Source of the DNA: Climacium dendroides
Lineage: Eukaryota > Streptophyta > Bryopsida > Hypnales > Climaciaceae
DNA: 64,000 nt
Reading direction: 5' to 3'
Assembly (NCBI GenBank): GCA_950106755.1
Contig: OX467082.1
Coordinates: forward strand, 2,790,001 to 2,854,000
The number at the start of each line of letters is the position of its first letter. The stretch's first letter is position 1. The notes under the pieces are model-generated. The model saw nothing but the letters and a program-made list of their open reading frames with translations, was not told where the DNA came from and searched no databases. The position numbers and the translations under genes are program-made. Below are positions 32,342 through 44,512 of this stretch, one piece after another.

Positions 32342-35300
32342 TGTCGTAGCACAAGAAAGCAAAAATCCTTCTCTAAGGCTCAATATTTCTTAAAAGAGGC
32401 CTTAAAGTGACTCGAGTATCGTTCCCACGAAGATCGAATTCCTAGGTTCATGAATACCGGAAAATGGTAGAGTAATGGTTACGAAACACAAAACCCCAAG
32501 CAAAACAATAGACTAGAACTTCCCCTTGGTCTCCTTGTTTTCTTAGACAAACACGACCGGATCCCTCCGGTCCAACAATTACTAATACACATTAGACTGG
32601 ATCTTCTCGATCTAACAATACTGACCGGATCTAATCCCGTTTAACACCCACTTGTTTATCACACAGACTCTCTAACTGGTTAGTTTCCTGTCCCACATCT
32701 ATATACTAATCCGTAATTCTTCCAACACTCCTATTCACATACCTCAAGTAGTTTCCCGTATTTACATTTTATAGACCGTAACCGGGATCCGTGTTTCCAC
32801 AGATCTAACCTTAACCTCTAGTATTCACATCTGGTCCAGATCTCTACTCGTAACCATGTCGAGTTTAACCTCTGAACGAAGAGGGATCTGCTAATTGGGA
32901 TTCAGGAAGGAAACTTAACTCCTACCCTTCGATTTTAAAGTGTCAGAAGTTTCACTATATGATCAAACTTTCAAAAATAAACTTTCAAATCCTACAAATG
33001 AGAAACAAACTGTCCTCACAACTAGAAAGGAAACGCAGTTGTGTCCAGCAAGTCACGCAAGCCGGTCTAATTCCTCCTAACCAATGCTACAACGACAGCC
33101 TACTAAGTTAGTCCTAAATCCGGTCTGAGCTAGTGGGGATCGAAGAGGGGAAACGAGCGCTGTGGAGGCGTACTAACCCTTACTTCTTCCAGAGAGTACC
33201 CCTCCTCCGTACTTCTTCCAAGTCCATTCCTAGTCCACATTAGAGATCCCTTTTGCCTTTCTTCCCGCACACTAATCCAATACTGGACTGGATAAACTCA
33301 ACATCCGGGCACACCTTGTATCCACTTACACTCACTTTCCAGCCTGGACTTTCAAAACACGGACAAGTGTCAAATACACACAACTATGATTTGTTTAATC
33401 ACTCCAAGAGTGAACCCTCAAGTACTCATGAATATAAGAAAATAAGATAAAGATGCACACCAAGACCAAGCCCGTCCCGGATTTAAATACTAAACTACTT
33501 CCTCAAAATCCTAACCTAAAAGTAACCCTCTAGCCAATCAAGACCCAACACGTTTTATTCCCTTACTATTTTCTAGCCTTGTTGACTTTTACTTAAACTC
33601 CCAGTACTTCCGCTAAAAGTGGATCTCAGATCCTATAATTACGGACCCGTTCACTTTCCAACTGCTAGTGGCCATGTCACTCAAAAAGTAAACTTCCTAA
33701 TTATGTACAACTATCCCAAAATTTTAGGCTTTCACCACCCTATCCTCAGAAATTACCCTAAGTAACTTCCTAGATTCTCAACTTCTTCACGACCGGCTTC
33801 TTTACGGTTCCAGTCTTCTGTCCCTAGCGTATCTTACCCCAGGTGGCGAGCTTCTTCTTCTTGGTTGCTACAGCCTTGGTCGCTTGAGTCTCTGCCAGTG
33901 CTTGATCCGAGTCAGAATACGGCTTCGAGTCTTCTTCAGTCCCGGATTCTTCATCCTCGTCCTCCTTTTCTTCTTCTTCTTCCTCCTCGTCATCGTCCTC
34001 TGGAATCGACCTCTTCTTCTGTGCTCACATAATTGGAGGCTTCTTCTTCTGCGTGTTTAGTGTGGGCGAAACATTGGCCCTAGCACTCTAAGGAGTGGTT
34101 TCCTCAATTGTTCTACCCTTCTCGGATCCTTGCCTCTGAGATCCGGTCTTCCTTTCTTCCCTTGACCCAAATTCGCTTCCCAAAGCTAAGTTGAGTGGGA
34201 TGGAAGGAAATACCTTTTCCGTCTTTGCGGGAGGAGTTGGAGAAACTGGAGATAATTCGCTTAGGTCGATAAACTTGTTGCTCAGCTCTAGTTTGGGCAC
34301 GTTCTTCTTCTCAGACGGTTCCGGTCCAGATCTCGTCTTTTCTTTATCTACGGCCTTCACCTCCTCCGATGTTTCCTTCGCCTCGTTTGTTGTCTCCACT
34401 TTTCCGATCTTCTCTTCCTCAATAGCCTTCACTGCTTCTGTTGCATGGAGAGCAATGTCCGTTACTTCCTCCAGTAGGGAAGTCATTTCTCCCTTAGGCT
34501 CCGACCAGATGGAAGAGCTTGGTAAGCCCTCCACCTTGTCTTTCGCCTGAACTTCTTCTGCGGGTACCGGAAGGGGTGCTAGTGCGAGTTTCGTCTCCGT
34601 TTCCGGTTTCTGCTCCCGTTCTCTTCATTCTTCTACCTCCTTCATCACCTCGTGTAGTGGCTCTACTACTGCCTCCATCTTGCGGTGGTAGGATACTAGG
34701 GCCATCATTAGATTGGCTGGGATCTGCTTTCCGGTCTCCATCACCTTTTCATCGAATAGCATTGCTTTGTTGATGACTTCGCCCGGATTGCCAATGAACT
34801 CCCGGATCGCCTGAAGATTCTTTGAGGCTGTTTTAGTGAACCTCTTCTACTAGTCCAGTTCTTCTCTCTTCTCCTCCAGCTCCTTCGTTAGCTGATCCAC
34901 CTTACGCGTGGCTTCGCTCAACTCTTTCTTCACCGCCTCTTTCATCTTTCGGTCCAGTTGGGAAACAAGTTGCTGCGGCTGACTAACCTTCAATAGTTGG
35001 CAGAGCTCTTGAATCGTCTCCTGATTCTTCCCGTACTGGACCTGAAACTCACTGAGTTCCTTCACAATCCAACCCAAGGGATCCTGGTTCCAGATCGGAT
35101 CGATACCCTTACTACCCTCTCCTATTTCTGGGTCTTTATCCTTCCAGTCCTTTATTTTCTTCCGATTTCCGATTCCTGGTAAAACTCACTCTGACCTACT
35201 CTTGACCTAACTATGCTGATTCCGGGTTTTCGATTTCCGGTTTCCGGTTACTTTTGTTAGTACTATTATCTATTCTAAAGTAACCCTATTCCGGTATCCG

Positions 35301-35417
35301 GTTCCTAACTACTTATGGTCTACTTTTCTAAAAAAAAACAAAAAAAATAGGGAGTAAGGAGCTCTAATCCCCTTATTTCCCTTCTAAACCTAAAGACTAG
35401 ATTCCCGTGCTCCCACA
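32342..35417 (-). mobile_element. Solo-LTR-like element nested in the CACTA element (copy 1 of family E)
   Basis: Reading on the minus strand it starts TGTGGGAGCAC at 35417 and ends GTGCTACGACA at 32342, a TG...CA structure of 3,076 bp. Flanks are GCCAC (32337-32341) and GTCAC (35418-35422), a 5-bp target duplication with one C/T change. A truncated inverted copy lies at 49851-52216. No tRNA-type primer site, reverse transcriptase or integrase is present. It carries a sense-strand coding region (33824-35155). Confidence 0.8.
33824..35155 (-). pseudogene. LTR-borne coiled-coil protein of family E
   Basis: The frame reads, with interruptions, from about 35155 to a TAG at 33824-33826. Order: WNQDPLGWIVKELSEFQVQY, a charged coiled coil (KMKEAVKKELSEATRKVDQL), IREFIGNPGEVINKAMLFDE, an acidic lysine-rich region, FIDLSELSPVSPTPPAK, and a Glu/Asp run near the end. 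Stops: a TAG pair at 34847-34852, TGA at 34625-34627 and TAG at 34088-34090. In the inverted copy the TGA site is CGA (49939-49941) and the 34088 TAG site is CAA, while that copy has TAG at 49954-49956 where this one has CAG (34610-34612). The middle KAMLFDE segment matches the proteins at 40644-42701 and 43643-49080. Function unknown; gag-like by composition. Confidence 0.65.
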
Positions 35418-35770
35418 GTCACGTCAGCCAACTCCATCAGCACTGATGTGGCATGCCACGTCATCGAATTCTGTGAGCACCGACGTGGCATGCTACATCA
35501 CTTACACGTCAGATGCCACATCATAGACGGGCAATGGATGAAAAAAATGACACTCTGGCTTTTCCGCGCCTAGGTGGCAGCTACATGTCAACTCCTGAAG
35601 TTATCCGTTGACCGATGTCTTTTTGGACATCACGATGTTCGGCCTACAAATCTAATGCAACGTATCGTGTTTTGGGCATGTCCACGGCAACACGAAGTGA
35701 TTGGACATCAGCGCAGACATAGAACGCGTCACGCGCGACATCCAAGTGTCCAAATTGCGATGTCGCGGCA
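35418..35770. repeat. Right subterminal end of the CACTA element
   Basis: Contains GATGTGGCATGCCACGTCA near 35447-35465 and repeats of GACGTGGCATGC, then GGACATCACGATG, GGACATCAG and GACATCCAAGTGTCC words. The 12-base palindrome GTGGCATGCCAC is also present near 17638 at the opposite end. Confidence 0.7.
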
Positions 35771-35790
35771 GACACAGTTTTCTTATAGTG
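35771..35790 (-). repeat. Right CACTA terminal inverted repeat
   Basis: Reverse complement of the left terminus, 20 of 20 bases. The outside flank AATTGAGGG is not related to the LTR flank on the left side. Confidence 0.9.
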
Positions 35791-35908
35791 AATTGAGGGT
35801 GTAGTCACGATCCAGATATTTCTAATTCAACCGATATCATACTAGAGTTCCTTGAAACAATAATTCGTGTCATCTTGCAACAATTTGTCGTTGTAAGGAT
35901 ACTTACGG

Positions 35909-36244
35909 CTAGCTACGCGTACGACAGGTTTCCTCAAGTTCAGCGAGTAACTCGCTCCATCCTACCTTACCAGCTTCAGTCCGGTTTGGTAGGAGGCTTC
36001 CTTTCCTGATGTGGCGATTGACCCATTCCGTTGTGAGTGGAACATTTGACTCCCCTAAAGATCTATGTTCCGGAACTACAGAATGTGTTGTCTGTGGAGT
36101 AAGTTCTCGGACTGCATTGGGGAATCCAAAATTTTCTTCGGATTCTTGTTCAAATGCATCTATGAAGTAACTTGGAATGGAATTGGATTTTTTCAGATTT
36201 GCCCAATCCAAAGTATATCCATCCGATTCACTTGTTTCTCCCAA
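35909..36244 (-). pseudogene. Retrotransposon polyprotein segment after protease
   Basis: An open stretch with ESDGYTLDWANLKKSNSIPSY and VGWSELLAELEETC continues the interior after the protease. It is not a recognisable catalytic domain and probably belongs to the spacer before reverse transcriptase. The frame decays towards 35800, where the CACTA element begins. Confidence 0.45.
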
Positions 36245-36288
36245 GTGTTTCTTCGTCGCCCAAGGAATTTGGACTGCAGGTTTCCCTA

Positions 36289-38625
36289 CTATGACCTCCT
36301 AGTCGAAACTTGAGAAAGTCTCCCAACCGGATGTACTTTGGACTGATCCGCCATCCATAAGACCTGCTCCGTCGCCTCAAAGGATGTGAATCCTAAGTCG
36401 AATGCTGTTTCTTCCAACATTAGGTTTACTCCTAATCCTCCATCGATCAGAATGCTAGGAATTGAAAACCCGTCAATTTCTACAGTGATTTCAGGAGCTC
36501 CGGAATCTTCCGGTCGAGCAAAGTTAATAGCTACCGAAGGTAATTTCACTTTTCTTCTGCGTTTCCTAGTCCATGCCTCTCGAATCAACTTCTGATAATT
36601 GACATTATCATGAAGGAGTTTTCCAATCGTGACATTGGCCTTCCGATCCTTGATGTCATGGACAATGTCATATTCATGTCCTCGTATATCTGGGTTGATA
36701 ACCACAGGAGTGTCGTCAAAAGTAACTAACTTCCGGGCTGGTGGAACATTCGTCTTGGAAATCTCTTCCCGTACTTCAGTACTGATGTCCCTAGGGATCT
36801 GGTGGACTGCAACCCCTTCCTCAAAGTGGTCCTTCTCTTCTTCCGGTTCCTTCAATGCAGGAGGTAAATTAGAGTCATCACTAGACTCTGATTTCCTTCT
36901 GTATTTCTTCCTCCCTTTCCGGTTCCTGGTTGGCCGCTCCAGTTGTGCTTTGGTGGAACTTCGAGTAGTTACCCAGTTTACTTCCTTCTCTCCTTGCAGC
37001 TCCACCTCGCACCGTCATTTCTCCGGTTTCTCAATCCCTTCTGAATGACCGTAGTTGAATGATGTCTTCTCTCTGGGCAGTATCTGGACTTGTTTGTAAA
37101 TTGGCCTAACTCGTACAAGGTGTGGACATTTACCTTCCGGGTGTCCATAGTCCTGACAATTTTGGCATGGGAGAACCCGAGGTGCTCCTGGTGCTTGTCC
37201 CTGATTAGGGCATGCATTTGCATAGTGACCCGGTTCTCCACAACCATAGCAAATCACAACTTGCCTACTTGGATAACTTGGAGTTTGGATAGGTTGATGC
37301 ATCATCAGTCTTTGGCTTAGTCTAGGCAAGAAATTCCGGTTCAACGGGTTGGACCGCATTAGTATCGCAATTCCTTTTCCTCTCCCGTATGTCGATTGCA
37401 CTTGGTAAACTTCTTCTTCATCATCACCTCCCATGGTATAGTAGATCTCCTCCTCCTTTGGGTATACGTAATGTACTACTTTGTGAGTGGCTCGCTGACA
37501 CTCACTAGGATAGTGGCCCGGTTCTCCACATCTTCCGCACTACACATTCGCTCTAGAAGTAGGGACGATCCGTTTTAGCTTCCAATTTTCTACGAGATTT
37601 ACTTTGATGGCCTCCAAAGACTGCTGGATACTTTTCATCATCTTCTTAGAATTCGGATCCTCCGTCTTGACTTTGACTATAGCCTTCTCACGCATCCCCT
37701 TGGATTTCAACGATCTTCTTAGAGGTGAAATACTCCTTTCCGTATCGGAGCTCGAAGAGCTGGAATCCGACCCCTCGGATTCAGAGCTCCCGGAGCTACT
37801 ATCCGAATCAGGAATCCTCTTCCAGTTCTTTGACCTTTGATCACGCTTCTTCTTCTTTCCCTTGTCTCTCCTTTCACTTCTCCTCAACGACTTCCGGATA
37901 GACTGCGTCAAATTTTCATAATTGGTGGTAGCATCAATCGCTTCTCGAAGTGTTCTTGGTCTAGCTTGCCGGATTAGGAATCCCATAGATTCCGGTAGTC
38001 CAAACACATACCATTTTACCTGCAAACTAGGAGCAATTTTCGTGGTTAGCTTTTGGATTAGAGCCTTTACCCGGTGTCCATACTTTCGTACAGATTCGGA
38101 TGCCCTCATAGTCATCGTACTTAGCCTCCCTAAGGCTCTGGCTTCTCCTCCCATTTCTCAAAATGCTTGAAGAAATTCTGTTCGAAGCTGGTCCCAATTA
38201 TTTCGGATAGGGTCCGAAATATCTTGGTACCACTACAGCGCCTCTCCTTTCAACAGGCTTTGAAAAATCCGTCGTTTGGCCGCTTCATTGTCTTGATTTG
38301 CCACTGTAGTTGCTTCGAACTCGCACATCCATTCAGCCGCATCTTGATCCTTGTCCCCTTTAAAGCGTTTATACTTTAGGCGAGCCATATAGCACTCCCT
38401 TTCCTGGGACGGATCTTCTTCTCCTTCCGGTCCTAGATCTGGCTCCGAATTTGGAGGTCTAAGGGCAGACCTAGGATCCGCTTCGTCAGGCATCCCCACC
38501 AACACCGGATTATCTTCACGGTCCATTGTTTCTTGATCACTAAAATCCGCTCTCGACGATTCTTTGGCTTGTTGGTTTTTCCTGATTCGCTTTGACTTCC
38601 TTCCCAACACTGCTGCCTTTTTCAT
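36289..38625 (-). pseudogene. Ty3-like gag-protease polyprotein, broken
   Basis: One reading frame runs from 38625 to 36289 with nonsense codons: TAG at 38230-38232, TGA near 38159, TAG at 37540-37542 and TGA near 37012. The first part is a retrotransposon gag capsid region (MARLKYKRFKGDKDQDAAEW, RASESVRKYGHRVKALI). Three CX2CX4HX4C zinc knuckles follow: CGRCGEPGHYPSEC just after 37540, CYGCGEPGHYANAC near 37250 and CQNCQDYGHPEGKC near 37160. The final 238 residues contain a retropepsin-like site ILIDGGLGVNLM (Asp188), where DSG or DTG is usual, giving DGG. Capsid packages element RNA and protease matures the polyprotein. No stop is TAA. Confidence 0.8.
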
Positions 38626-38745
38626 TAGTTAGGATTCCGATTTCTACAATAATTCACTATCCGGTTCCCAGAAAATCAACAAAGGGTTTAATAATTACTG
38701 ACTTTGCTTTATTTCCGGTTTGAAGTAACACTAACAGCTTTAGAG

Positions 38746-38763
38746 TCCCTGACAGCGACGCCA
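38746..38763 (-). promoter_or_regulatory. tRNA-Asp-type primer-binding site
   Basis: On the minus strand TGGCGTCGCTGTCAGGGA differs at four of 18 positions from TGGCGCCGTTGCCGGGGA, the complement of a plant tRNA-Asp 3' end; three are C/T or G/A changes expected from cytosine deamination. It lies 11 bases past the LTR end at 38775. Confidence 0.65.
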
Positions 38764-39520
38764 GATTTTTGCCATGTCGCAACACAGGGTAAGTAAAATT
38801 CCCTATTATGCTCACAAAAACCACTTTAAAGCATAACAAAGTGACTCTAAAGATCGAACCCAAGAGACTTTGTGAAGTGTTTCGTGTTACTAGATGATTT
38901 GAGGAAAATTCTCAATTCACATACTCTTCTTTATCGCTCTTAACCCTTTTCCCCAAATACTGGACAATTTCCTTCTCTCTCTATAGACGGATCCGGCCCA
39001 GACTAATACTCACCCGAATCAAAATCGATTAACAACCTACAAGAACCAAACCGGAACTCACACTCCCGACCGGTTCTCATACTACTTTAACCGAGGACTT
39101 CCTTTCCTCGGTTTTTATTCCAGTTTTGCTTAACCTTTATTGGCACTTCAAAGGGATCTGCCACTTGTTCTCAGAGAAGTAGGTGCTCCTCTCCTTCTGG
39201 TCTTTATAGTGATGGAAGATTCACTCAGCTAATCTATCCTCCTATTCTAACAGGATCCGGTTTGATCTTTCACAGCAAACTAGAAGTAATCTCAGTCTGT
39301 AGGTCACACAAAAATCCCCCGTACGATCCTCACCTACTACAACAACCTTACTATCTTCTGAAATCCGTGCGAAACTAAGGTGGCTACAAGTGCATCTACC
39401 CGTACCAGCACAATCTAGAGCTCTTCCGTTTACTTCTTCAGATGGTGAGACCTCTCAAGTGTTCGGAGGCTAATTCAGACATTCCATCTGGTAGCTCTAG
39501 CACAGTTTGAGAATCCTTTC

Positions 39521-42500
39521 TATAGCGATTAGTCGGACCAGTATTCCTCCAGTTAGCCTTTAATTCACACCAAAGGCCTACTTAGAGTGTACCGCTCCGG
39601 AATCGTTCCCACGAGAACTTGAAGTTTACAGATCTATAGGATAAGTCAATCTAAGCATTCACTTTCTCTTCGTCAGACTACTCCGGACTATAGATCCGGC
39701 CCGGCCACTAGTACCAGATGGGTTCCGGAAGAATCCGGAAACCGTTCAGTGACCCTTCCGGGGTCCTTGGGTTTGGGTGACGAGTGGCCAGATCCACCGT
39801 CCGGATGCTTACCGTGTCCAGAAATACACTCTCTCTCTAATACTAGTACTAACCTAACTCTTTCAGGGACCAGAAGTGTCCTCCTGTTCCATCACCTCAC
39901 AAATCCGGAAGGCTTTCCGGATTAGGTCACACAGGGATGGTCAAAGACTACAACGACATTCTAATCTTAACCAAGCACTGAGTCTCCCGTCGACCGGGTG
40001 GATTTCCTTGTAATCTCTTGGGCTTGCGCCAGGGCTTTGACTCTGTTCTACGGGGAATTCCGGCAATTCGGAATTCGGGCACGTCTTGCAACACTTCCGC
40101 ACACGAAAGTTGCTAGCAGTCTCTTAGATACCCCTTTCACCTATGGTTGTATCCTACACGCAAGCTATACCGGCATCCGAGCAGTACTACCCTAACACTA
40201 CTGCCGGAACCATCCGATTGATCTCCCCATCAAGTTAGTACCTCCGGAAACCGCTCACGAAATCGACTCTTGCTACTCAAGGTAAGTTCTCAGTCTCCGA
40301 AAAACCAAGAATGGACCTACACCTCCCACAAACATGTACTGCATACAAAAAGATAAGAGAATGGATGCTCCAAACACTTGGAATTAATCTCAGAAAGGTA
40401 CAATGCTGGAACTATGGAATGGATGCGAATGACCAGAAAGGCCATCAAACCCCTACTTATACTAAGACTAACATCATCCTAAAAATCCTACAAAACATTT
40501 CTATTGGTCCGCTAGATTTTCAGTAAATCCCAGATCCTATTTTTCTGGCTTTGATGGCCGGACTCCGGTACTGCCGCTATTCTACACTACTGTACACTAT
40601 TCCTTAGAATCGGGAAGAACTTTGTCCTCCAGCAAATCCAGCTTCATCTCCTCCAGCTACTTCCCAGAGGAAACAGACTTGGACCCCTTTGTCCCCATCT
40701 TTGGACCTCCACGATATTGGGGTCCCTGTCTACACTCCGGGTCCCGACTATCGGAATGTCCGGACTGCCCCGGGAATCCTTCTGGGTCTTCTTGTGACGA
40801 AGAGAGGACTGTACCGCCCGACCACTGTGAGCTTCCGGAGAAGTACCCGTCAAGTCGATGGTCGGGGTCACCGGAAATAAAGTTTCGCTTCTTTGGGGTA
40901 CCACGGCTCCCCAATCCACTCCTTCTAGCCTTCCGGGTGGTGGTGAAAGTTCCGGATCAACTGGCACCACTGGTGCTACTTCAGTAACCATGGGTTCCGG
41001 ATTATTGCCTTTCGTAACCACCAAAGTTTGCGCGGAGGGGGAAGAAGGAGTTACTGGTTCCGACTCAGTGGAAGCCAAATACTCCATCATCTCCTGCATC
41101 TCTGCCCGAGATGCATCCATCCGTCTCGCCTGCTCCAACAAGCACTTGATAATGGGTACCCGACTCGTGCTGGCGGTTGCGTCAAGGTTGGCTTCAAACA
41201 GCCTAGCTTTATTGATACAATCCGCCGGTACTTCCAAAAAGCTCCGGAGCCGGACTATACCTTGACATAATGCCGCTATCTGCCGGCGGTGGTCCCTTTC
41301 TATGAGCTGGGCCGTTTCCTGGGCTATGCGGAGAGTGCTCTCTAATGCTACGCACTTGGATTCTGAATCCCGGACTTGGTCCCGCAACGTCCGGTTCTCC
41401 ACGCGTAATGCTCCCAACTCCGTCACCAACTTCTTCCGTTCCTCTATTAGGAGATTGTTTTGCTGCTCCGTTGCCATCAACGCATCCATCCTCCAGAAGA
41501 TGGCGTTCTGATCAGTTAGTGCCATCTTCCGGCACACCCGTTTGAGAGCCCCCTCGTAATTCTCGCAGAGCTTAGTGAGGTCATCTGCTCGCCATACCAG
41601 GTGCTGAGCCATCTCTTGGATGTCCTCTAATGGCGTCCCTCCTAGTTGCATGTGAGTCCTATCTCCCTCCTCTACCTCCATCATCCTAGACCGGGAGGGT
41701 CTGGCCTCGGCTTGAGTGGCACCCACTTGCGGTTGCACCGGCCCAACCTGTTGCGTAGAAGGTCGGACTTCTTCCGGGGCCGGTCTGGTCTCCGTCTTTT
41801 GTTCCCAAACTTCTTCTTCCCGTGGCTCCGATGCGAGAAGATCTTCTGTTGGATTCACCAGCGGCGTCCTAGTCCGTCGTTGCCTCTTTTTTAGAGGAGT
41901 GAGCAGCTCCTCGTCCTCCGTCTCCTCATCGTCCGGCCCGTCTAGAGGAGAAGGTTCTTCTCCTCCGTACTACTAGAGCTGAACTAACTCCTGGTAGGCG
42001 CTCTCCTCGTTTGCCTTAAGCAGGGAGTGATGTGCATACAGATGGGACAAATACGCCGGAAGGGGACTCTGACTCTTCTTCCCCGACCGGAGAGAATGCA
42101 CAAGGTCCCCGACTAACTCGTGGATGATGGTTGCCCAATCCATCATCATTTTACCTTGGAGGCTCCCCAAGACGGCGGAGGCTACCTTCGCTACCATTCG
42201 CCGTGGCTTGGTCGGATGGAGGATAAGATTAAGGAATGCTATCACATACCGGTACTCCGGATTCACTAGGTCAGAAACCTGGTGACCTTCCTTCGGATTG
42301 GCGGGCACCTGGAATTCGCCCTCCATCACCTCCTGATTCTTCTCCATGACCTTGTTCGGCGCCTCTCGGAACTTGTAGACGGCCCTCCATGTATTATCCG
42401 TCCATAGTTCTAGTTTCGCCCTGAGGGTGGTATCCAAGATACCACTTTCCGGACGAAGTAGGTCAGACACCAGGCTCTCCTTCCTAATGCCCCACAAAAC

Positions 42501-43204
42501 CTCTAGGAGCCCCTCACACCCCATATTGGTGAGGTTCTCCCACAGGCGCACCAGCCGGTCCTCCTCGATAGGAACCTCCGAAACTATCTTCATCACCGGA
42601 ATGGTCCTTGGCTGGGACGGCGGTGGCGGCATTTCTTCATCTGAGTCCTCGGGCAGATCCTTCAACTTGCGCTGGCTTGCCCGGGAAGACATCGTACTCA
42701 CAGGAAAGCCTCATACAATTTCTTCCTAACTCTCCTGCTCACAAAATTTCACTCCGGTAACCCTTGCATGATCGCAACTTACATAGTCCCTCAATCTACC
42801 GGAATTCTCACAAAGCTAGAAAGACGGGAAACACCGGTGGAACGAAAAACAAGGAAGTACTTGTGCCCACTGCCAGCTACAGTCCTCCCTTTATACTGGC
42901 CAGATAGTCGGTTAGTCAAATGAATGTACGGGTCAGGTTTTGGCAGCAAAATCCTATCCCTAGTACGGATCCGGTTTCTGGTTTTTAGGGCCGGCGCTGT
43001 CATCCGATTTCCGGAACTTTCTAGGGTTCCGGAATTAGATTTTTAGACCTAATGAAATTTTCCCAGATCCGGAAATCCGGTTTTTCTAAATTTATATAAC
43101 TTCCTAGGAGAGCTCAAAAACTTTCCTTTTTAAGGGGACAATTTTTGAATTTTTTCGTCATATGCTAGTATTTTGGGCCTAGCATGTGGGATCATATTCC
43201 CACA
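39521..43204 (-). mobile_element. LTR-like element nested in the Ty3-like LTR (family C)
   Basis: The empty site is preserved at 16480-16520, so the insert is exactly defined: CTTTC stands at both edges (39516-39520 and 43205-43209). On the minus strand it starts TGTGGGAATATG and ends AATCGCTATA, TG...TA, 3,684 bp. A TATAAAG box lies at 42889-42895. It has no primer site, protease or polymerase. It carries one sense coding region (40644-42701). Confidence 0.8.
40644..42701 (-). pseudogene. LTR-borne coiled-coil protein of family C
   Basis: Starts with ATG at 42701, about 190 bases after the TATA box. The first 242 residues include LWENLTNMGCEGLLEVLWGI, VNPEYRYVIAFLNLILHP, MDWATIIHELVGDLVHSL and LSHLYAHHSLL. 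Two consecutive TAG codons (41973-41975, 41970-41972) interrupt the frame, which then continues for about 440 residues: an acidic linker, a Pro/Gln/Arg-rich part, a long coiled coil (QQNNLLIEERKKLVTELGAL), LRSFLEVPADCINKARLFEA and a Ser/Pro-rich tail. The N-terminal half aligns with the protein in the surrounding Ty3-like LTR, and the INKARLFEA region with those of families B and E. Either a readthrough gene or CAG-CAG turned into TAG-TAG. No zinc knuckle or enzyme motif. Confidence 0.65.
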
Positions 43205-44512
43205 CTTTCTCTTGCTATCTAGTTTAGCATTGGCTATCTCACCTGAAATTATGAACTCTAATCCTACTGAGGTGTCTTGACTCACTCGCAACACTTATAA
43301 CCTGTTCACATGCACCTACAATCACAAGAAGACACCAAGGGGAGAAGATCTTTCCACACTCTGTTCATCTATACTCAATCTCTCCCTCCCTTATCCGGCC
43401 AATCTTTGGGAAGACAAGGAAAACAGTAGAAAATACACAAGAGACAATATATACAAGAAGGAAAAACTCTCCTCGTCTTAGTCTTGAGACTCAAATTATA
43501 TACAGAATTTACAAAAAGGTCTCTCCGGAAATCCGACACTAATCCGGCCAAGATTTTCGGATCTGAACTTTTCCTAACTTTTCGGCATAAGTCCTGGTCT
43601 AACAAAATTTCCTACCTTCTAATCCCTAACGACCTATCCCTCCTAAGGGGATCCACCACTATCTGGAGTAGCTATAGGGGAGAGTTCACTCAAATTCCTA
43701 CTCTTATCTCCCTCTTCCGGAACGAGTTCTGATTTTACAGGGGAAGTCACCTCTGTCATTGTCTGTGGGACCTCTGAAGTGGAAGTCCTTCCGCCCTCCT
43801 TCTCCTTTGATATTGGAGTTTCAAACTTCCCCTCCAGTATCTCTACCTCATCAAACTCATCCGGGATCGAAATCCCGAATAAAGAGACTAACCCACTTTG
43901 GAACTTCCGGACGGTGTCCTCCAACCCCTTTGTGTCCTTCTAGAATCCCTTCATGGCCTCTTCTAATTCTCCGGCAAAGTCAGCCAAAATGCGAGCGATG
44001 CGGGTACCTAAAGGTTTTTGATCCTCATGTACCCCCTCATCAAACAGCTTGGCCTTCGCCATTACGTCACCAGATGCCCCTATCACTACTATCATCCGGT
44101 CGATCGTAGCTCTGGTCTCTTCTTGCAGAAACATTGCGGCCTTCACTTGGTCGCGACTAGCATCCAAGTCCTTTCGATAACTTTGGATCTCTCCTCTCAA
44201 TCGGACCACCTAGTACTCATCTATCTCTTGCTGGTTGATGTTCTACTTCAGCAATCTATCTTCCAACTCCTTAACTTCATCCAGATTGTTGATGCAGTTC
44301 GCCACGGCTTCTGGTAGGGAACTAGTTGGAGCGCTTCCCACTAATTCTACCACCTCTTGAAGCGTTGTGGTCTTCACCTCCCAATCCGCTCCCACTGCAC
44401 TGAGAATCCGGATTAGGTCGTTGTATGGGCCCGTCAAGTCCATCAACTGAGACCATGGAACGGGTCTTGGCTTGACCACTTCCACCAGCTCTTGCTTCTT
44501 TGGGACGACCGG

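Larger units (their letters stand above)
17189..35790. mobile_element. CACTA (En/Spm) DNA transposon, 18.6 kb with nested insertions
   Basis: Terminal inverted repeats CACTATAAGAAAACTGTGTC match perfectly over 20 bases at 17189-17208 and 35771-35790. Inside are a TNP2-type transposase gene on the minus strand (about 26138 to 18224) and a divergent Transposase_24-like gene on the plus strand (27259-31270). Both subterminal regions are rich in GGACATC/GATGTCC words and contain the palindrome GTGGCATGCCAC (17630s and 35450s). Two LTR-like insertions lie inside (20877-24548 and 32342-35417). The 3-bp flanks differ (ACC left, AAT right), and the left flank is LTR sequence while the right flank reads as retrotransposon interior, so the locus was rearranged after insertion. 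Both genes carry nonsense codons, so the copy is not autonomous now. Confidence 0.9.

Noticed and set aside
35791..38774. Reverse transcriptase or integrase in the Ty3-like element
   Set aside because: No YxDD, RNase H or HHCC/DDE motif seen; the interior ends at the CACTA terminus.
40858..41265. Plus-strand frames of 76-139 residues over 34-42 kb
   Set aside because: They are shadows of the minus-strand gag-like genes.
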